Part shown: positions 16,461 through 27,100 of the stretch, piece after piece | Layout: every line of letters starts with the position of its first letter | How positions within the stretch are numbered: the stretch's first letter is position 1 | From: JBQCHF01 sp051954955 | Lineage (GTDB): Bacteria; Actinomycetota; Actinomycetes; Motilibacterales; Motilibacteraceae | Reading direction: 5' to 3' | Assembly (NCBI GenBank): GCA_051954955.1 | Contig: JBQCHF010000016.1 | Location: forward strand, 1-57,169 | DNA: 57,169 bases | The notes under the pieces: model-generated | What the model was told of the DNA's origin: nothing | Databases searched by the model: none | The model's input: only the letters and a program-made list of their open reading frames with translations | Position numbers and translations under genes: made by a program

Positions 16461-16716
16461 GACGTGGTGTCCTTTCATCTCTGACCGGGTGTGGGGGTTC
16501 CGCTCGTGATCAAGGGGCGGCCCGAGCGCCAACTCGGGCCGTCCCGTCTGCGAGTACCGGGTCGATGTCCGCCCTGGCTCTCGCTGACAGGACTCAGCCT
16601 CAGTCAGCGGCCATGCGCCCGAACAGGGCTTGCCGGACAAGTTGGCGGACCGATGCCGGACGGATCGCGGACACCGCTGCCCGGCTGGGAATCACGCCGG
16701 GCGATACTTGGGGCAG

Positions 16717-18690
16717 ATGGCGAAGAAGGAGCGCGGCGGTTCAGGGGAGTCCGCCAGTCAGACGGACCGGCATGGTCGGCTGGCGAAGGAGCTGAATTGG
16801 CTGCGCCTGCGCGGTATCGAGCGCATCGACAGCAGGGAGCACGTCCACCGCGAGTTCCCAGAGCTCGACCGGCTGCTCGAAGCAAGTCACCTCGGGGACG
16901 GCGTCGAACGCCCGATCGCGATGCGGGCATTGATCGAGCGGGCCCTGACCTACTGCAAGAACGCGGACGCGCTCGCGACCCTCTACGGCGAAGTCTCGGA
17001 TTTCACCGGAGACTCACCGGACAGCCTCTACAAGGCGGCCGCGAAAGCCGCTGGGGTCTTCGGGGAGAAGTCAGTTCAGCGGTGGGTTGGTCAGCGAAGG
17101 GCGGAGCTGGCCAGGGCGCTGCTCGAACTCGAAGCGCATGGCTTCGAGACGGAGTCGCCGGCTGCGCCTGCCCATGGTCCGGCCGCGACGCCCGTCCGAG
17201 CGCCATCCTTACCGCGCCTCCCAGAGCCACACGTTCCCCGATGGGACGACCTGGTCTGGCTCGCTGAAAGAGGCGATGAACTGATAGGCGCCGGTGCAGG
17301 AGGTCTCATCTTCCTGACCGGAGTCGCGGGCTCCGGCAAGACCACGCTGGCACTCGACTTCGCAACCCGGCTTGGAACTATCGGTGCAGTCGGATTCATC
17401 CGTCTGCACCGTCGAGGCGTCTACGAAGACGATCTACTGCAGGTTCTGCGGCTTCTTGGTGACGAGCCGGCGTCCAGCCTGGGCCTGCAGCCAGAAGTGA
17501 GATTGCGCCGAGCCCTTGCACACCCGGGGAAGCTTTCGTTCCTCGTCCTCGACGACGCGCGCTCCGTCGACGACGTCCGGATGCTCATCCCGGACGAATG
17601 TCCGCTGCCTGTCTTGGTTACGTGTCAAGAGCTTCCGGCCGATCTCAACGCTTATCCACAGGTGGCCAGCCGACAGCTCGTCGGTCTGGGCCCGTCCCAA
17701 AGTGGGACCTTGCTCGGCGCATCGATCGACAACCTGAGCGACCAGCAACGGGATGCCCTGATCGGTGTACTTGCCGGCCATCCCGAGTCCCTGGCCCTAA
17801 CCAGCCATGCCCTGAGTGGCCTGGGCGACGCCGAGCGGGACGCCTTCGTAGCGGAGATGCTTGACCGCACATCCGGAGTGCTCGACGACCTCGGGGAACT
17901 GGCCGGAGCCCCAGCGGGAGTTCAGTCGGCCGTAACAAGACTCGTCAACCGTGCATCGGAGCGGCCGCTCGACGGCGCGCTCCTAGCTGTCCTTGCCTGG
18001 GCGACGTTCGATGGCAACGAGACCGTCAGCGCACTGAGCGCACTCACGGAGGAGCTGCTCGGTAAACGTCCGAGCGACCTTGCAGTAAGAGCGGCGGTTC
18101 GGCGCCTTGAGCGACTCAGTCTGGTGACCGTCCGTGGCACGGTTGTATCGATGACCGGGCTGACGAGCCAGCTGGTCAGGTCGGCGCTCGCCTCCAGGGC
18201 CGAAGATGTGATGCTCGCTCTCGAGCGGCTCCTGCGGAAGCCCGCTCCAGAGGGCGGCTACGGCTCCATCTACCTGGACTTGACTCGAGAACAGTTCGAG
18301 CTCACCCAGTCCCTCGAGATCCCGTATGCGATCGCCAGTCAGCACCGGAAGCACCCACTCCCGCGGCTGATCAGCACGGGTATGCCGCATCCTGGGGTCT
18401 CCACCTGGGCATGGCTGTGGACCGGTCAGGATGGAGACCGGCGATGCACGGTGTTCTTCCTGGGACCGACCATCTACTCGATGATCCAGCCTGGCGACCA
18501 CGGGACTCGGCCCATCGACGACTCCACCGCAAGATGGCTTCGCCAAGTGGTGAACCTTCACCGCGTCGAGCTGCTACTTGATGACATGGAACGCGCCGAG
18601 ACCGAAGAAGAGCGCGCTGACCTGTGGAAGCAGACAGGCTTCGGCGTTTTCCCCATGCCGCTACGGAAAGGTAAATACCCGTTGATCTAA
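16717..18690 (+). CDS. STAND/NB-ARC-like NTPase
   Basis: 657 residues. An N-terminal helical domain of about 110 residues ('LAKELNWLRLRGIERIDS' onward) could be an effector-associated or death-like domain. The NTPase core has Walker A 'LTGVAGSGKTTLALDFA' near 203-210 and 'LSFLVLDDARSVDDV' near 275. A winged-helix-like region and a C-terminal domain of unknown fold ('YGSIYLDLTREQFELTQ') follow. STAND proteins are switch ATPases used in signalling and antiphage immunity. The ATG at 16717 follows GATACTTGGGGCAG with no strong ribosome site; leaderless translation is possible. Confidence 0.65.
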   Translation: MAKKERGGSGESASQTDRHGRLAKELNWLRLRGIERIDSREHVHREFPELDRLLEASHLGDGVERPIAMRALIERALTYCKNADALATLYGEVSDFTGDSPDSLYKAAAKAAGVFGEKSVQRWVGQRRAELARALLELEAHGFETESPAAPAHGPAATPVRAPSLPRLPEPHVPRWDDLVWLAERGDELIGAGAGGLIFLTGVAGSGKTTLALDFATRLGTIGAVGFIRLHRRGVYEDDLLQVLRLLGDEPASSLGLQPEVRLRRALAHPGKLSFLVLDDARSVDDVRMLIPDECPLPVLVTCQELPADLNAYPQVASRQLVGLGPSQSGTLLGASIDNLSDQQRDALIGVLAGHPESLALTSHALSGLGDAERDAFVAEMLDRTSGVLDDLGELAGAPAGVQSAVTRLVNRASERPLDGALLAVLAWATFDGNETVSALSALTEELLGKRPSDLAVRAAVRRLERLSLVTVRGTVVSMTGLTSQLVRSALASRAEDVMLALERLLRKPAPEGGYGSIYLDLTREQFELTQSLEIPYAIASQHRKHPLPRLISTGMPHPGVSTWAWLWTGQDGDRRCTVFFLGPTIYSMIQPGDHGTRPIDDSTARWLRQVVNLHRVELLLDDMERAETEEERADLWKQTGFGVFPMPLRKGKYPLI

Positions 18691-18709
18691 TCTAGCTTAT
18701 GCTTTATAA
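18682..18709 (+). promoter_or_regulatory. Promoter of orphan pilin gene 1
   Basis: TTGATC, a 16-bp spacer and TTATAA. The box sits in TTATGCTTTATAA and is followed by GTAAGCA and TTATGCA at the start codon; all three strings recur before the second pilin at 37483-37528. Confidence 0.55.
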
Positions 18710-18723
18710 GTGTAAGCAGTATT

Positions 18724-19362
18724 ATGCAGCGCCGCGAAACTTCCACTGGCTCCAAAAGATCGTTAGCTACCGTAGGTGTTTATCGCCCTGCGCGTCAGTT
18801 CTCATGGTCAGGCCGGCGCTCGGCAGGCTTCACCATCGTCGAACTGCTGATCGTCATCGTGGTGATTGGTATATTGGTTGCGATTACGATCGTGGCGTAT
18901 AACGGCGTGCAGGCGCGGGCTCGTGATAGTGCCCGTATCGACAAGATCAAAAGCATTGCTCAAGCAATCGAGCTCTATAAAGTTGACAATGGCCAGTATC
19001 CTCCGATACTAGACGACCAGGGTGTTGAGACTACTTGTGGATCGCAGACGGAGAACTGGGGTCATTGCGACCGCAATAAGCAGTTGGCCGACATGCTTGC
19101 GCCATATATAAAAATTGATCCTACATCGCTCTCTGATGCAACCCAAGGAAATTACTGGTATTGGTACACTAGTCAGAGTAGCGACAACTACCAAACGTAC
19201 GGTCTGATGGTATATCTGGAAGGGAACGGTGGCCAGGACGATGGGGGCTACTTCGCCAATGCCTACGAGGTAGGCCCGAAGCCGAGGTACTGCATGGCGA
19301 AATATGCCGGCAGTGCCGCCAACTGGACGAGCTACACCAACCAGTGTGCAGGTGGCGACTAA
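18724..19362 (+). CDS. Orphan type IV prepilin-like protein 1
   Basis: 212 residues. The class III signal 'GFTIVELLIVIVVIGILVAI' has Gly at the cleavage site and Glu at +5, followed by 'AYNGVQARARDSARIDKIKS', a pseudopilin alpha-1 helix. The remainder is a soluble domain with four cysteines. No pilus assembly, peptidase or other pilin genes are nearby. It is clearly less GC-rich than its neighbours and has its own promoter. A homologous gene with the same leader lies at 37526. Secretion would need host type IV pilus/Tad machinery. Confidence 0.8.
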   Translation: MQRRETSTGSKRSLATVGVYRPARQFSWSGRRSAGFTIVELLIVIVVIGILVAITIVAYNGVQARARDSARIDKIKSIAQAIELYKVDNGQYPPILDDQGVETTCGSQTENWGHCDRNKQLADMLAPYIKIDPTSLSDATQGNYWYWYTSQSSDNYQTYGLMVYLEGNGGQDDGGYFANAYEVGPKPRYCMAKYAGSAANWTSYTNQCAGGD

Positions 19363-19386
19363 GAGCTGTGCGCTCAAAAAGGAGAA

Positions 19387-19445
19387 GGCGGGAGCCCGAC
19401 CCTGACGGCGACCGCGGGGTCGACGGGTCAGGGCGGGCTCCCGCC
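19387..19445. terminator. Bidirectional hairpin terminator
   Basis: GGCGGGAGCCCGACCCTGAC pairs with GTCAGGGCGGGCTCCCGCC (one bulge). It sits between two convergent genes, the pilin on plus and the ribbon-helix-helix gene on minus. Confidence 0.75.
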
Positions 19446-19490
19446 GTGGTGTTGCCCCGAGTGCGCGTAGCACTCAAGGGGCGGGTTGGT

Positions 19491-19847
19491 TCACTCGTCG
19501 GGCGTCTTGCCTCGGCGAGCCGTGGTGCGCGGAGAGCGGGGCCCTTCATCGCTGCCACCACTGGTGGTGTCATCTCCGCTGAAGATCGCGGCGATGGCGT
19601 TGCGGCGGGTCTGCGCTTCGCGCTCGATCTCCGCCCGGACCGCCTCGGCCTTCTTGAGCACCTCGGGATCGGACTTGGTCTTGCTGATCCAGTGCTCCAG
19701 GGCCAGGCGGATCTCTTCGGTGGCGCTGCGGCCGGTGAGCTGGGCGATGATGTCCAGCTGCGCCCGCAGGTCTTCCGTGATCCGGACGGCCAGCGTTCGC
19801 ATCTGCCCGCCGCTGCCCATGTTGGCGGGCGTGGGCTGCTCGCTCAT
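19491..19847 (-). CDS. Ribbon-helix-helix regulator-like protein
   Basis: 118 residues from an ATG behind GAGGAGG. The N-terminal segment 'MRTLAVRITEDLRAQLDIIA' then 'SATEEIRLALEHWISK' has the strand-helix-helix pattern of RHH (Arc/MetJ) DNA-binding proteins, followed by a charged helical tail with Thr/Arg-rich end. It reads away from hsdM. Five AAGTCA/TGACTT half-sites lie between the two genes, so it may autoregulate and control the restriction operon. Confidence 0.65.
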   Translation of the reverse strand: MSEQPTPANMGSGGQMRTLAVRITEDLRAQLDIIAQLTGRSATEEIRLALEHWISKTKSDPEVLKKAEAVRAEIEREAQTRRNAIAAIFSGDDTTSGGSDEGPRSPRTTARRGKTPDE

Positions 19848-20505
19848 GCGAGCCACCTCCTCGGTGAATTGCGGCCGGCGATCCTGGATGGATCCCCTCG
19901 ATAGCCGCAGAACGTCGATGAGGTGCTAGTGAAGTCAGTAGAGAAGTCATGGCAGGAGATATGCGAGAGCTGTGTGGCGTGCTGCTGACTTCACTCAGCA
20001 CTAGTTATGACGGAAGTGCTGCGCAAAGTCAACGCTTTGCAAGTCATCGTTGTAAATACTACTTCGCAGACAGGGGTATTAATGCGGGATAATGGAGAGT
20101 AGATGATCGGGCTCGCGCTCGGCATATCAACTGTAATTCCGGGAGAAAAGTCCATGGTCCTATTGCCGAACGACTGTCACAACCCCACGGGGAGCGCCTT
20201 CCTGGCGTCCGTGGAGGGCGCCTCGTCTGCCGCCGGGTCTCACGGGGCGTCGAGGGTCGTCCCAGCCCGCTCGGGCTCGAGCGGCGACGTGCGGGCGTGT
20301 GGCGTTCCGGATCTGTCGGTGGGCGCGCATAGGGTCGCTGCCTGTAGCCCCGCCGGAACCGTCCGTGGATCCGGCAGCACCTCCGTCGGCTACCTGGAAG
20401 GGCGAGCAGTCTGATGTCGGTTGGGTCCCTGCTGATGACCAGGGGTGCGGATGCCTGGTGTCGTCCGCTCCACGCTGAGCGACTCACCGAGGGGAGCGCT
20501 CGCTA
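19848..20505. promoter_or_regulatory. 658-bp divergent regulatory region upstream of hsdM and the RHH gene
   Basis: A minus-strand promoter is seen as TTGACT (20032-20027), 17 bp, CATAAC (20009-20004). AAGTCA half-sites occur at 19932, 19944, 20026 and 20041, and inverted at 19987. AGTGAAGTCAG (19928-19938) and CTGACTTCACT (19985-19995) form an 11-bp inverted repeat. Bases 20030-20105 are AT-rich and contain GGGATAATGG, a possible plus-strand -10 region for the hsd operon. The rest, 20110-20490, is GC-rich with weak open frames and no convincing gene. Confidence 0.5.
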
Positions 20506-22905
20506 ATGGCGCGGCTGACGCTGCCTCAGCTGGAGCGGCACCTCTTCGCCGCCGCAGACGTACTGCGGGGGTCGATGGAGGCATCCGCGTACAAGGAATA
20601 CATCTTCGGCATGCTGTTCCTGAAGTACGCCTCGGATCAGTTCGAGGATGAGCGGCAGCAGGTGATCGCCGAGCAGCTGTCTCGCGGGCGCTCGCAGGCC
20701 GAGGCCGAACAGCGCGCCGAATCGCCGTCGTTCTACAAGACCTTCTACGTCCCTACCCGCGCGCGGTGGGAGCAGATCCGCGACCACGCACACCACGGGG
20801 TCGGCAGCGAGCTCAACAAGGCGCTGCAAGCGCTGGAGCACGAGAATCGGTCGCTGGACGGCGTCCTGCAGCACATCGACTTCACCCGCAAGGTCGGGCA
20901 GTCGTCGATGTCGGACAAGAAGCTGCGCGAACTGATCATGCACTTCAACAAGGTGCCGCTGCGCCAGAAGGACTTCGAGTTCCCGGACCTGCTCGGTGCT
21001 GCCTACGAGTACCTGATCCGCGACTTCGCAGACTCGGCCGGCAAGAAGGGCGGCGAGTTCTACACGCCCCGCGACGTCGTGCGGCTCATGGTTCAGATCG
21101 CCGATCCCCATGAGGGCATGAGCGTCTATGACCCGTGTACGGGCTCGGGCGGCATGTTGATCTTGTCAAAGGATTACGTCGAGGAGAGCGGCGGCGATGG
21201 GCGCAACCTGGCCCTCGCCGGCCAGGAGCGCGACGGCAGCGTCTGGGCCATCTCCAAGATGAACATGCTCCTGCACGGCATCCCGGACGCCGACCTCCGC
21301 AACAACGACGACGGCACCCTGGAGGACCCGGCGCACATCAGCGGGGGAGAGCTTCAGCGCTTCGACCGGGTGATCACCAACCCGCCGTTCTCCATGAACT
21401 ACTCCGCCGACGGGATCCCGTTCCCAGAGCGGTTCCGCTACGGCTACACGCCTGAGAAGGGCAAGAAGGCCGACCTGATGTTCGTCCAGCACATGCTGGC
21501 GGTCACCCGGCCAGGCGGCATGGTCACCACCGTCATGCCGCACGGTGTGCTCTTCCGCGGTGGCGACGAGGGCAAGATCCGCACGGGCTTTCTCGAGCAT
21601 GATGTGATCGAAGCCGTGATCGGCCTCGGCCCTCAGCTCTTCTACGGCACGGGCATCCCGGCCTGCATCCTGGTGCTGCGTCCCGTTGGGTCCAAGCCTG
21701 CGGAGCGCAAGGACAAGGTGCTCTTCATCAACGCCGACCGGGATTACCGCGAAGGCAGGGCTCAGAACTACCTCGAGCCCGAGCACGTTGAGAAGATCGT
21801 CTCGGCCTTCCGCGCCTTCGAGGACGTTCCCGGCTTCGCTCGCGTGGTCAGCCGCAAGGAGCTGGCGGAGAACGACGACAACCTCAACATCCGTCGTTAC
21901 GTCGACACCACGCCCGAGCCAGAGCCGCAGGACGTCCGGGCGCACCTGCACGGCGGTATCCCGATCCAGGAGGTCGAGGCCAAGACCGACCTGTTCGCCT
22001 CGCATGGCATGAAGCCGGAGCACCTGCTCGCCCCCAAGGCTGAGGGGTACCTGCAGTACGCCGACTTGGTGGCTCACCGGAGCGACCTGCGTCGCCTCAT
22101 CGAAAGCGACCCGGGCGTCGTTGCCGCCGAGTCGTCTGTGCAGGCGGCGATCGAGCGGTGGTGGAGGTATGAGGAGACGCGCTTCGACAAGCTGGAAACT
22201 GTTGCGGATCTGGTTGGACTCCGTAAGGACCTGATCGGAACGTTCCGGTCGGCCCTGCGGGCGACGCCGCTGCTGGACCACTTCGCGGTGAGCGGCATTG
22301 TCGCCTCGTGGTGGGGGGAGAGCCTGCCGGACCTCAAGGCGCTTGCGACGCTTGGCTTCAAGGGGCTCGTCGATGCCTGGGTGGCGACGGTGCTTGATGC
22401 TCTCGAAGAGGAGAAGGCCAAGGTCGACCCACTCGACCACAAGGTGGCTAAGGCGCTGCTCCCTGAGTACCTCGAGCAGCTTGCCGCTCTAGAAGCGGAG
22501 GTAGCCGAGCTCGACACGACCATCAAGGCGGCTACCGCATCAGATGATGAGGACGCGGAGCCGAACGAGGAGTCCCTTTCGCCGGCCGAGGTCAAACGGC
22601 TCAAGAGTCAGCTGACGGCCACGAAGAAGAAGCTGAAGTCGGAGAAGGCTGCGTTTGCACACCGCTTGGAACAGGCGAGCGAGGCTCTCGACGACTCCTC
22701 GGCTCGCGAGATGGTCCTCTCCGCGCTCCGACAGGGCCTGGGCACTGAGGCTGACGACCGGATCGGCCGGCATCGACGAGCCGTGATCTCGACGTTCGAG
22801 ACGTGGTGGGACAAGTACCAGACGCCGCTCTCCACGCTTGAAGCAGAGCGAGATGCAGCAGCTGCCAAGTTGGCTGGGTTCCTCAAGGAGCTTGGCTATG
22901 AGTGA
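20506..22905 (+). CDS. hsdM: Type I restriction-modification methyltransferase subunit
   Basis: 799 residues. HsdM N-terminal helical domain, SAM-binding 'YDPCTGSGGML' near 208 and the catalytic NPPF ('VITNPPFSMNY') near 291 mark an N6-adenine class methylase. The protein is longer than the usual 500-550 because of a C-terminal extension of about 230 residues with a predicted coiled coil (roughly 634-725, Lys/Glu-rich, 'LKSQLTATKKKLKSEKAAF'). It starts behind GAGGGGAGC and opens an operon whose genes all overlap. Confidence 0.95.
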   Translation: MARLTLPQLERHLFAAADVLRGSMEASAYKEYIFGMLFLKYASDQFEDERQQVIAEQLSRGRSQAEAEQRAESPSFYKTFYVPTRARWEQIRDHAHHGVGSELNKALQALEHENRSLDGVLQHIDFTRKVGQSSMSDKKLRELIMHFNKVPLRQKDFEFPDLLGAAYEYLIRDFADSAGKKGGEFYTPRDVVRLMVQIADPHEGMSVYDPCTGSGGMLILSKDYVEESGGDGRNLALAGQERDGSVWAISKMNMLLHGIPDADLRNNDDGTLEDPAHISGGELQRFDRVITNPPFSMNYSADGIPFPERFRYGYTPEKGKKADLMFVQHMLAVTRPGGMVTTVMPHGVLFRGGDEGKIRTGFLEHDVIEAVIGLGPQLFYGTGIPACILVLRPVGSKPAERKDKVLFINADRDYREGRAQNYLEPEHVEKIVSAFRAFEDVPGFARVVSRKELAENDDNLNIRRYVDTTPEPEPQDVRAHLHGGIPIQEVEAKTDLFASHGMKPEHLLAPKAEGYLQYADLVAHRSDLRRLIESDPGVVAAESSVQAAIERWWRYEETRFDKLETVADLVGLRKDLIGTFRSALRATPLLDHFAVSGIVASWWGESLPDLKALATLGFKGLVDAWVATVLDALEEEKAKVDPLDHKVAKALLPEYLEQLAALEAEVAELDTTIKAATASDDEDAEPNEESLSPAEVKRLKSQLTATKKKLKSEKAAFAHRLEQASEALDDSSAREMVLSALRQGLGTEADDRIGRHRRAVISTFETWWDKYQTPLSTLEAERDAAAAKLAGFLKELGYE

Positions 22906-24199
22906 GCCAGAAGCTGTCATCAAGTCTGTCGCCGACTGGCCGACTCGCACGGTCGGAGAGATGACAACTTTCCTTCGGCGTGGCACTGCCCCGGTATACG
23001 TTGACAACTCCGACGTGATGGCCATTGGACAGCGCTGCATCACTGACAGCGATTTTGACAGCTCCCGCTCCCGACCTCACTCTGCTCGCGCCATGTCGAG
23101 GGTTGTCAGGCCCGAGGTAGATGATGTCCTTATCAACTCGACGGGCACAGGTACCATCGGTCGGTCCGTGATCTTTCGAGATCAGCCGAGTCGCTATATT
23201 GTTGACGGTCACGTCACTGTGGCTCGACCACGAGGATCCGATATCGTAAGCCGCTGGCTAAACGATGCCCTCCGGAGCCCGGCCGGACAGCGCTATCTTG
23301 AGGCACGGTGCTACGCGGGTTCCACAAATCAGGTGGAGTTGTCGGCCACTGCGCTCGCAGCCATGCCGCTTGCAGTGCCTTCGGTTGATGAGCAGAAGCG
23401 GGTTGCCCACGTCCTGGATGCGCTGGACGATCACATCCGTTCCGCGGAGTTGGTTCTGGCCAAGCTGCACGCTGCGCGATATGGCCTAACGGATCACTTA
23501 CTCGCCGTCGGTATTGCTGACGATGGCCGCGTTCGCGACCACCGTGAGCAGCCGGCTGACTTCAGCGAGACCATGCTTGGTCCGCGCCCACGCCGATGGA
23601 TCGTCGCTCCGCTGCGTGAATTCCTGCAGCGCAGTGATTACGGAATATCGACGTCTCTTTCAGATGCCGGGCGCGTCCCTGTCCTGCGGATGAACAACTT
23701 CGCTGACGGTGAGGCGAAGTTGGACGACTTGAAGTACTCCAACGGTGCAGACGCCGCGAGGCTCACCCTCGCCGAGGGCGACGTCCTCTTCAACCGGACA
23801 AACAGCATGGAACACGTGGGTCGCACTGGAATATGGCGAGGGCAGCTGGAAGTAGCCTCGTTCGCCTCTTATTTGGTGAGACTGGTTCCCCACGAGAAGC
23901 TGACCAACGAGTACCTCAACCGCTTGCTCAATCTACGTCAAACGCAAATCGACTTGCGGCGCTGGGCCACGCCTGGAGTTCATCAGGTCAACGTTAACCC
24001 GACCAATCTCCGCCGCGTGGTCGTGGCCGTTCCTGAATCGTTGGACGAGCAGAACCGTATTTGCGAGGTTCTCGCTCAGCATGACGCGAGGATTGCGCGT
24101 GAGACCAGATCCCTCTCAAAGCTTCGCCTTCAGAAGGCCGGCCTCGTCGATGATCTACTGACCGGTCGCGTCCGAGTGCCGACCGAGGTTGCCTCATGA
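22898..24199 (+). CDS. hsdS: Type I restriction-modification specificity subunit
   Basis: 433 residues; the ATG overlaps the hsdM stop by 8 bp. Two target-recognition domains are visible. The first starts at 'WPTRTVGEMTTFLRRG' and ends in 'AMPLAVPSVDEQKRVAHVLD'; the second starts at 'RRWIVAPLREFLQRSDYG' and ends in 'VVAVPESLDEQNRICEVLA'. The paired 'P..DEQ.R' helices are the conserved spacer regions of HsdS. The two TRDs look unrelated, so an asymmetric bipartite site is expected. Confidence 0.93.
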   Translation: MSEPEAVIKSVADWPTRTVGEMTTFLRRGTAPVYVDNSDVMAIGQRCITDSDFDSSRSRPHSARAMSRVVRPEVDDVLINSTGTGTIGRSVIFRDQPSRYIVDGHVTVARPRGSDIVSRWLNDALRSPAGQRYLEARCYAGSTNQVELSATALAAMPLAVPSVDEQKRVAHVLDALDDHIRSAELVLAKLHAARYGLTDHLLAVGIADDGRVRDHREQPADFSETMLGPRPRRWIVAPLREFLQRSDYGISTSLSDAGRVPVLRMNNFADGEAKLDDLKYSNGADAARLTLAEGDVLFNRTNSMEHVGRTGIWRGQLEVASFASYLVRLVPHEKLTNEYLNRLLNLRQTQIDLRRWATPGVHQVNVNPTNLRRVVVAVPESLDEQNRICEVLAQHDARIARETRSLSKLRLQKAGLVDDLLTGRVRVPTEVAS

Positions 24200-27100
24200 G
24201 CCTGGGCTCCGAGTACACGGAAGTCGAAAAGCCGCTTCTGGACCAATTGGCAGGTCTCGGCTGGGAGCTCATCGAGGGCTCGAAGTCGGATCCAGCAGTG
24301 ACCGAGCGCGACTCGTTCCGTGGCTCGCTCCTGGAAGACCGGCTGCGTGCGGCCCTGCGCAAGATCAACCCGGGTCCTGACGGCTCGCCTTGGCTGGACG
24401 AATCCCGGCTCTCCGAGGCCGTCGCATCACTGACGCGGTCTGAAGTGGGCAAGCTCATCGAGCTCAACGAGCGGATGACTGAGCGCCTTCTTGAGGGCGT
24501 GTCTGTGGCGGGGCTGCCCGACTGGGACCAGGGGCGAACGCAGCGGATCAGGTTCATCGACTTCGACGAGCCCTCCAACAACGACTTCCTGGCGATCAAC
24601 CAGTTCCGAGTGGACGAGCCGGGCGGCCAGGCGAAGAAGTTCGTCGTCCCTGACCTGGTGCTCTTCGTCAATGGCATCCCGCTCGTGGTGATCGAGTGCA
24701 AAAGCCCCTACGTCACCGACCCGATGGCTGAGGGGATCAACCAGCTCCGCCGCTACGCCAACCAGCGAGACCTGGGCGCGGCGGAGGGCAATGAGCAGCT
24801 CTTCTGGACCAACCAGTTCGTCGTCTCCACGTACGGCGACAGGGCGCGGGTCGGCACCTTCACGGCCGGGGCCGAGCACTACCTGGAGTGGCGAGACAGC
24901 GCCCCCATGTCGCGTGAGGATCTCGCCGAGGCGCTTGGCAAGCCCGTGTCTCAGTTGTCGGGTCAGGAGCTGCTCGTCGCTGGCATGCTCAGCACCGCGA
25001 ACCTGCTGGACATCGTTCGGCACTTCACGCTGTTCACGGAGGCCGGCGGCAGGCGCGTCAAGATCGTCGCGCGGTATCAGCAGTACCGCGCGGTCGGCCG
25101 GGCGCTGCGGCGACTGCGCACGGGCAAGACCCGGCGGCAGGACGGTGAGAGTGACCGCCGCGGTGGCCTGATCTGGCACACCCAAGGTTCCGGCAAGTCG
25201 CTCACCATGGTCTTTCTCGTCCGGGCGATGCGCTCGGATCCGGTGCTGCGGGCCTTCAAGGTCGTGGTTGTCACCGACCGCACCGACCTGGAAAAGCAGC
25301 TCGCTGAGACCGCGAAGCTTTCGGGCGAAGGTGTTGAGCGCGCCCGGAAGGCAAGCAAGCTGCGCACTGTGCTGGCCGAAAAGGGGCCGGCCCTGGTGTT
25401 CGCGATGATCCAGAAGTACCGCGACACCGACGCGCAGCCGGCCGAAGACAAGGACGTCCAGCTCGCCGACGATGAGTCGCAGGCGTCCTTCGGTGTCCTG
25501 AACACCGACGAGACCATCGTGATCCTGGTCGACGAGGCGCACCGTTCCCAGACCTCGACCCTGCACGCGAACCTGATGGCCGCGCTGCCCAACGCCGCGA
25601 AGATTGGCTTCACCGGCACGCCGATCATGCGCGAGGGCAAGAAGCGCACCACGGCGATCTTCGGCGACTTCATCGACAAGTACACGATCCGTCAGGCCGA
25701 AAGCGACGGCGCCGTCGTCCCGATCTTCTACGAGGGGCGTACGGCGAAGGGAGCCGTGGCCGGCGGAAGCGATCTCGATGAACTCTTCGAGGACATGTTC
25801 GACGAGCACACGCCCGACGAGCTGGAGAAGCTGAAGGCGCGGTATGCCACGACGGGCGCGGTCCTGGAGGCGCCGAAGCTGATCGCCGCCAAGGCCAAGT
25901 CCATGCTGTGGCACTACGTCTCGACTGTGCTGCCGGGCGGATTCAAGGCCCAGCTCGCGGCGACCAGCCGCTTGGCGACCGTCCGGTACCGCGCCGCGCT
26001 GCTCGCGGCCCGTGACGACCTCGTCGCTCAAATCAGCGCGCTACCGGACCATCTCGTGGCCGGAGCATCCGACGGCAGCGTGGATATCGACGCGCTCGAC
26101 CGTCGCACGCAGGTGCTGGTGCGGGCGCTGCCTTATCTCCCGCTCATCCGCGACCTCGACTTCATCCCGGTGATCTCCGGCAGCCACAACGACGACCCGA
26201 CGTGGGCGCAGTGGACGGACAAAGCCCGCCAGGACGCCGTGATCGCTGACTTCAAAAAGCCGCTTGGGCCGGCGGGGGAGCAGACCAGTCCGATTGCCTT
26301 CCTGATCGTTCGGACCATGCTGCTGACGGGGTTCGATGCCCCGGTCGAGCAGGTGCTCTATCTCGACCGCTTCATCCAGGACGCCGAACTGCTCCAAGCC
26401 ATCGCTCGCGTCAACCGGACGGCGCCCGGCAAGCAGGCAGGGCTCCTCGTCGACTACTTCGGGGTCGGTGCGCACCTCCAGCGCGCCCTGCAGGCGTACG
26501 CGCCCGAGGACGCCGAGGACGCGGTCGGCGCGCTGGCGTCCATCAAGGATGAAGTCCCGAAGCTGCGGGACCGGCACCACCGAGTGGTGGCCGTCTTCGC
26601 CCAGGCCGGCATCGAGACCTTCGACGAGGACGAGGACATCGAAGCCTGCGTCGAAGTGCTCGCCGACGAGGCCCTGCGTGCCCGCTTCGGCGTGCTCCTC
26701 AAGCAGTTCCTCAGCACCCTCGACACCGTCCTGCCGCGGCCGGAGGCGCTGCCTTTCGTGCCCGACGCCAAGCGGTTCGGGGTCATCCAGAAGGTGGCGC
26801 GCCGCCGCTACCGCGACGACGGGCTCGGCGACTTCGACCCGTCCCTCTACGGCGAGAAGGTGCGTGCGCTCATCGATGAGCACGTCACCGCTCTGGACAT
26901 CGCCACCAAGATCCCTCCGGTGTCGGTGACCGATCCGGACTTCCTCGCCAAGGTCAAGGGCCTCACATCTGACAAGGCCAAGGCGTCGGAGATGGAACAC
27001 GCGCTGCGGTTCCACATCCGGAAGAACTTCGACGAGGACCCGGCCCGCTACACGAAGCTCTCCGAGCGGCTTGACGAGATCCTCAAGGGCCTCACGGGCA

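Noticed and set aside
20059..20487. Open frames in the region before hsdM
   Set aside because: No ribosome site, no recognised motif and Arg/Pro/Ser-rich composition; treated as regulatory DNA.
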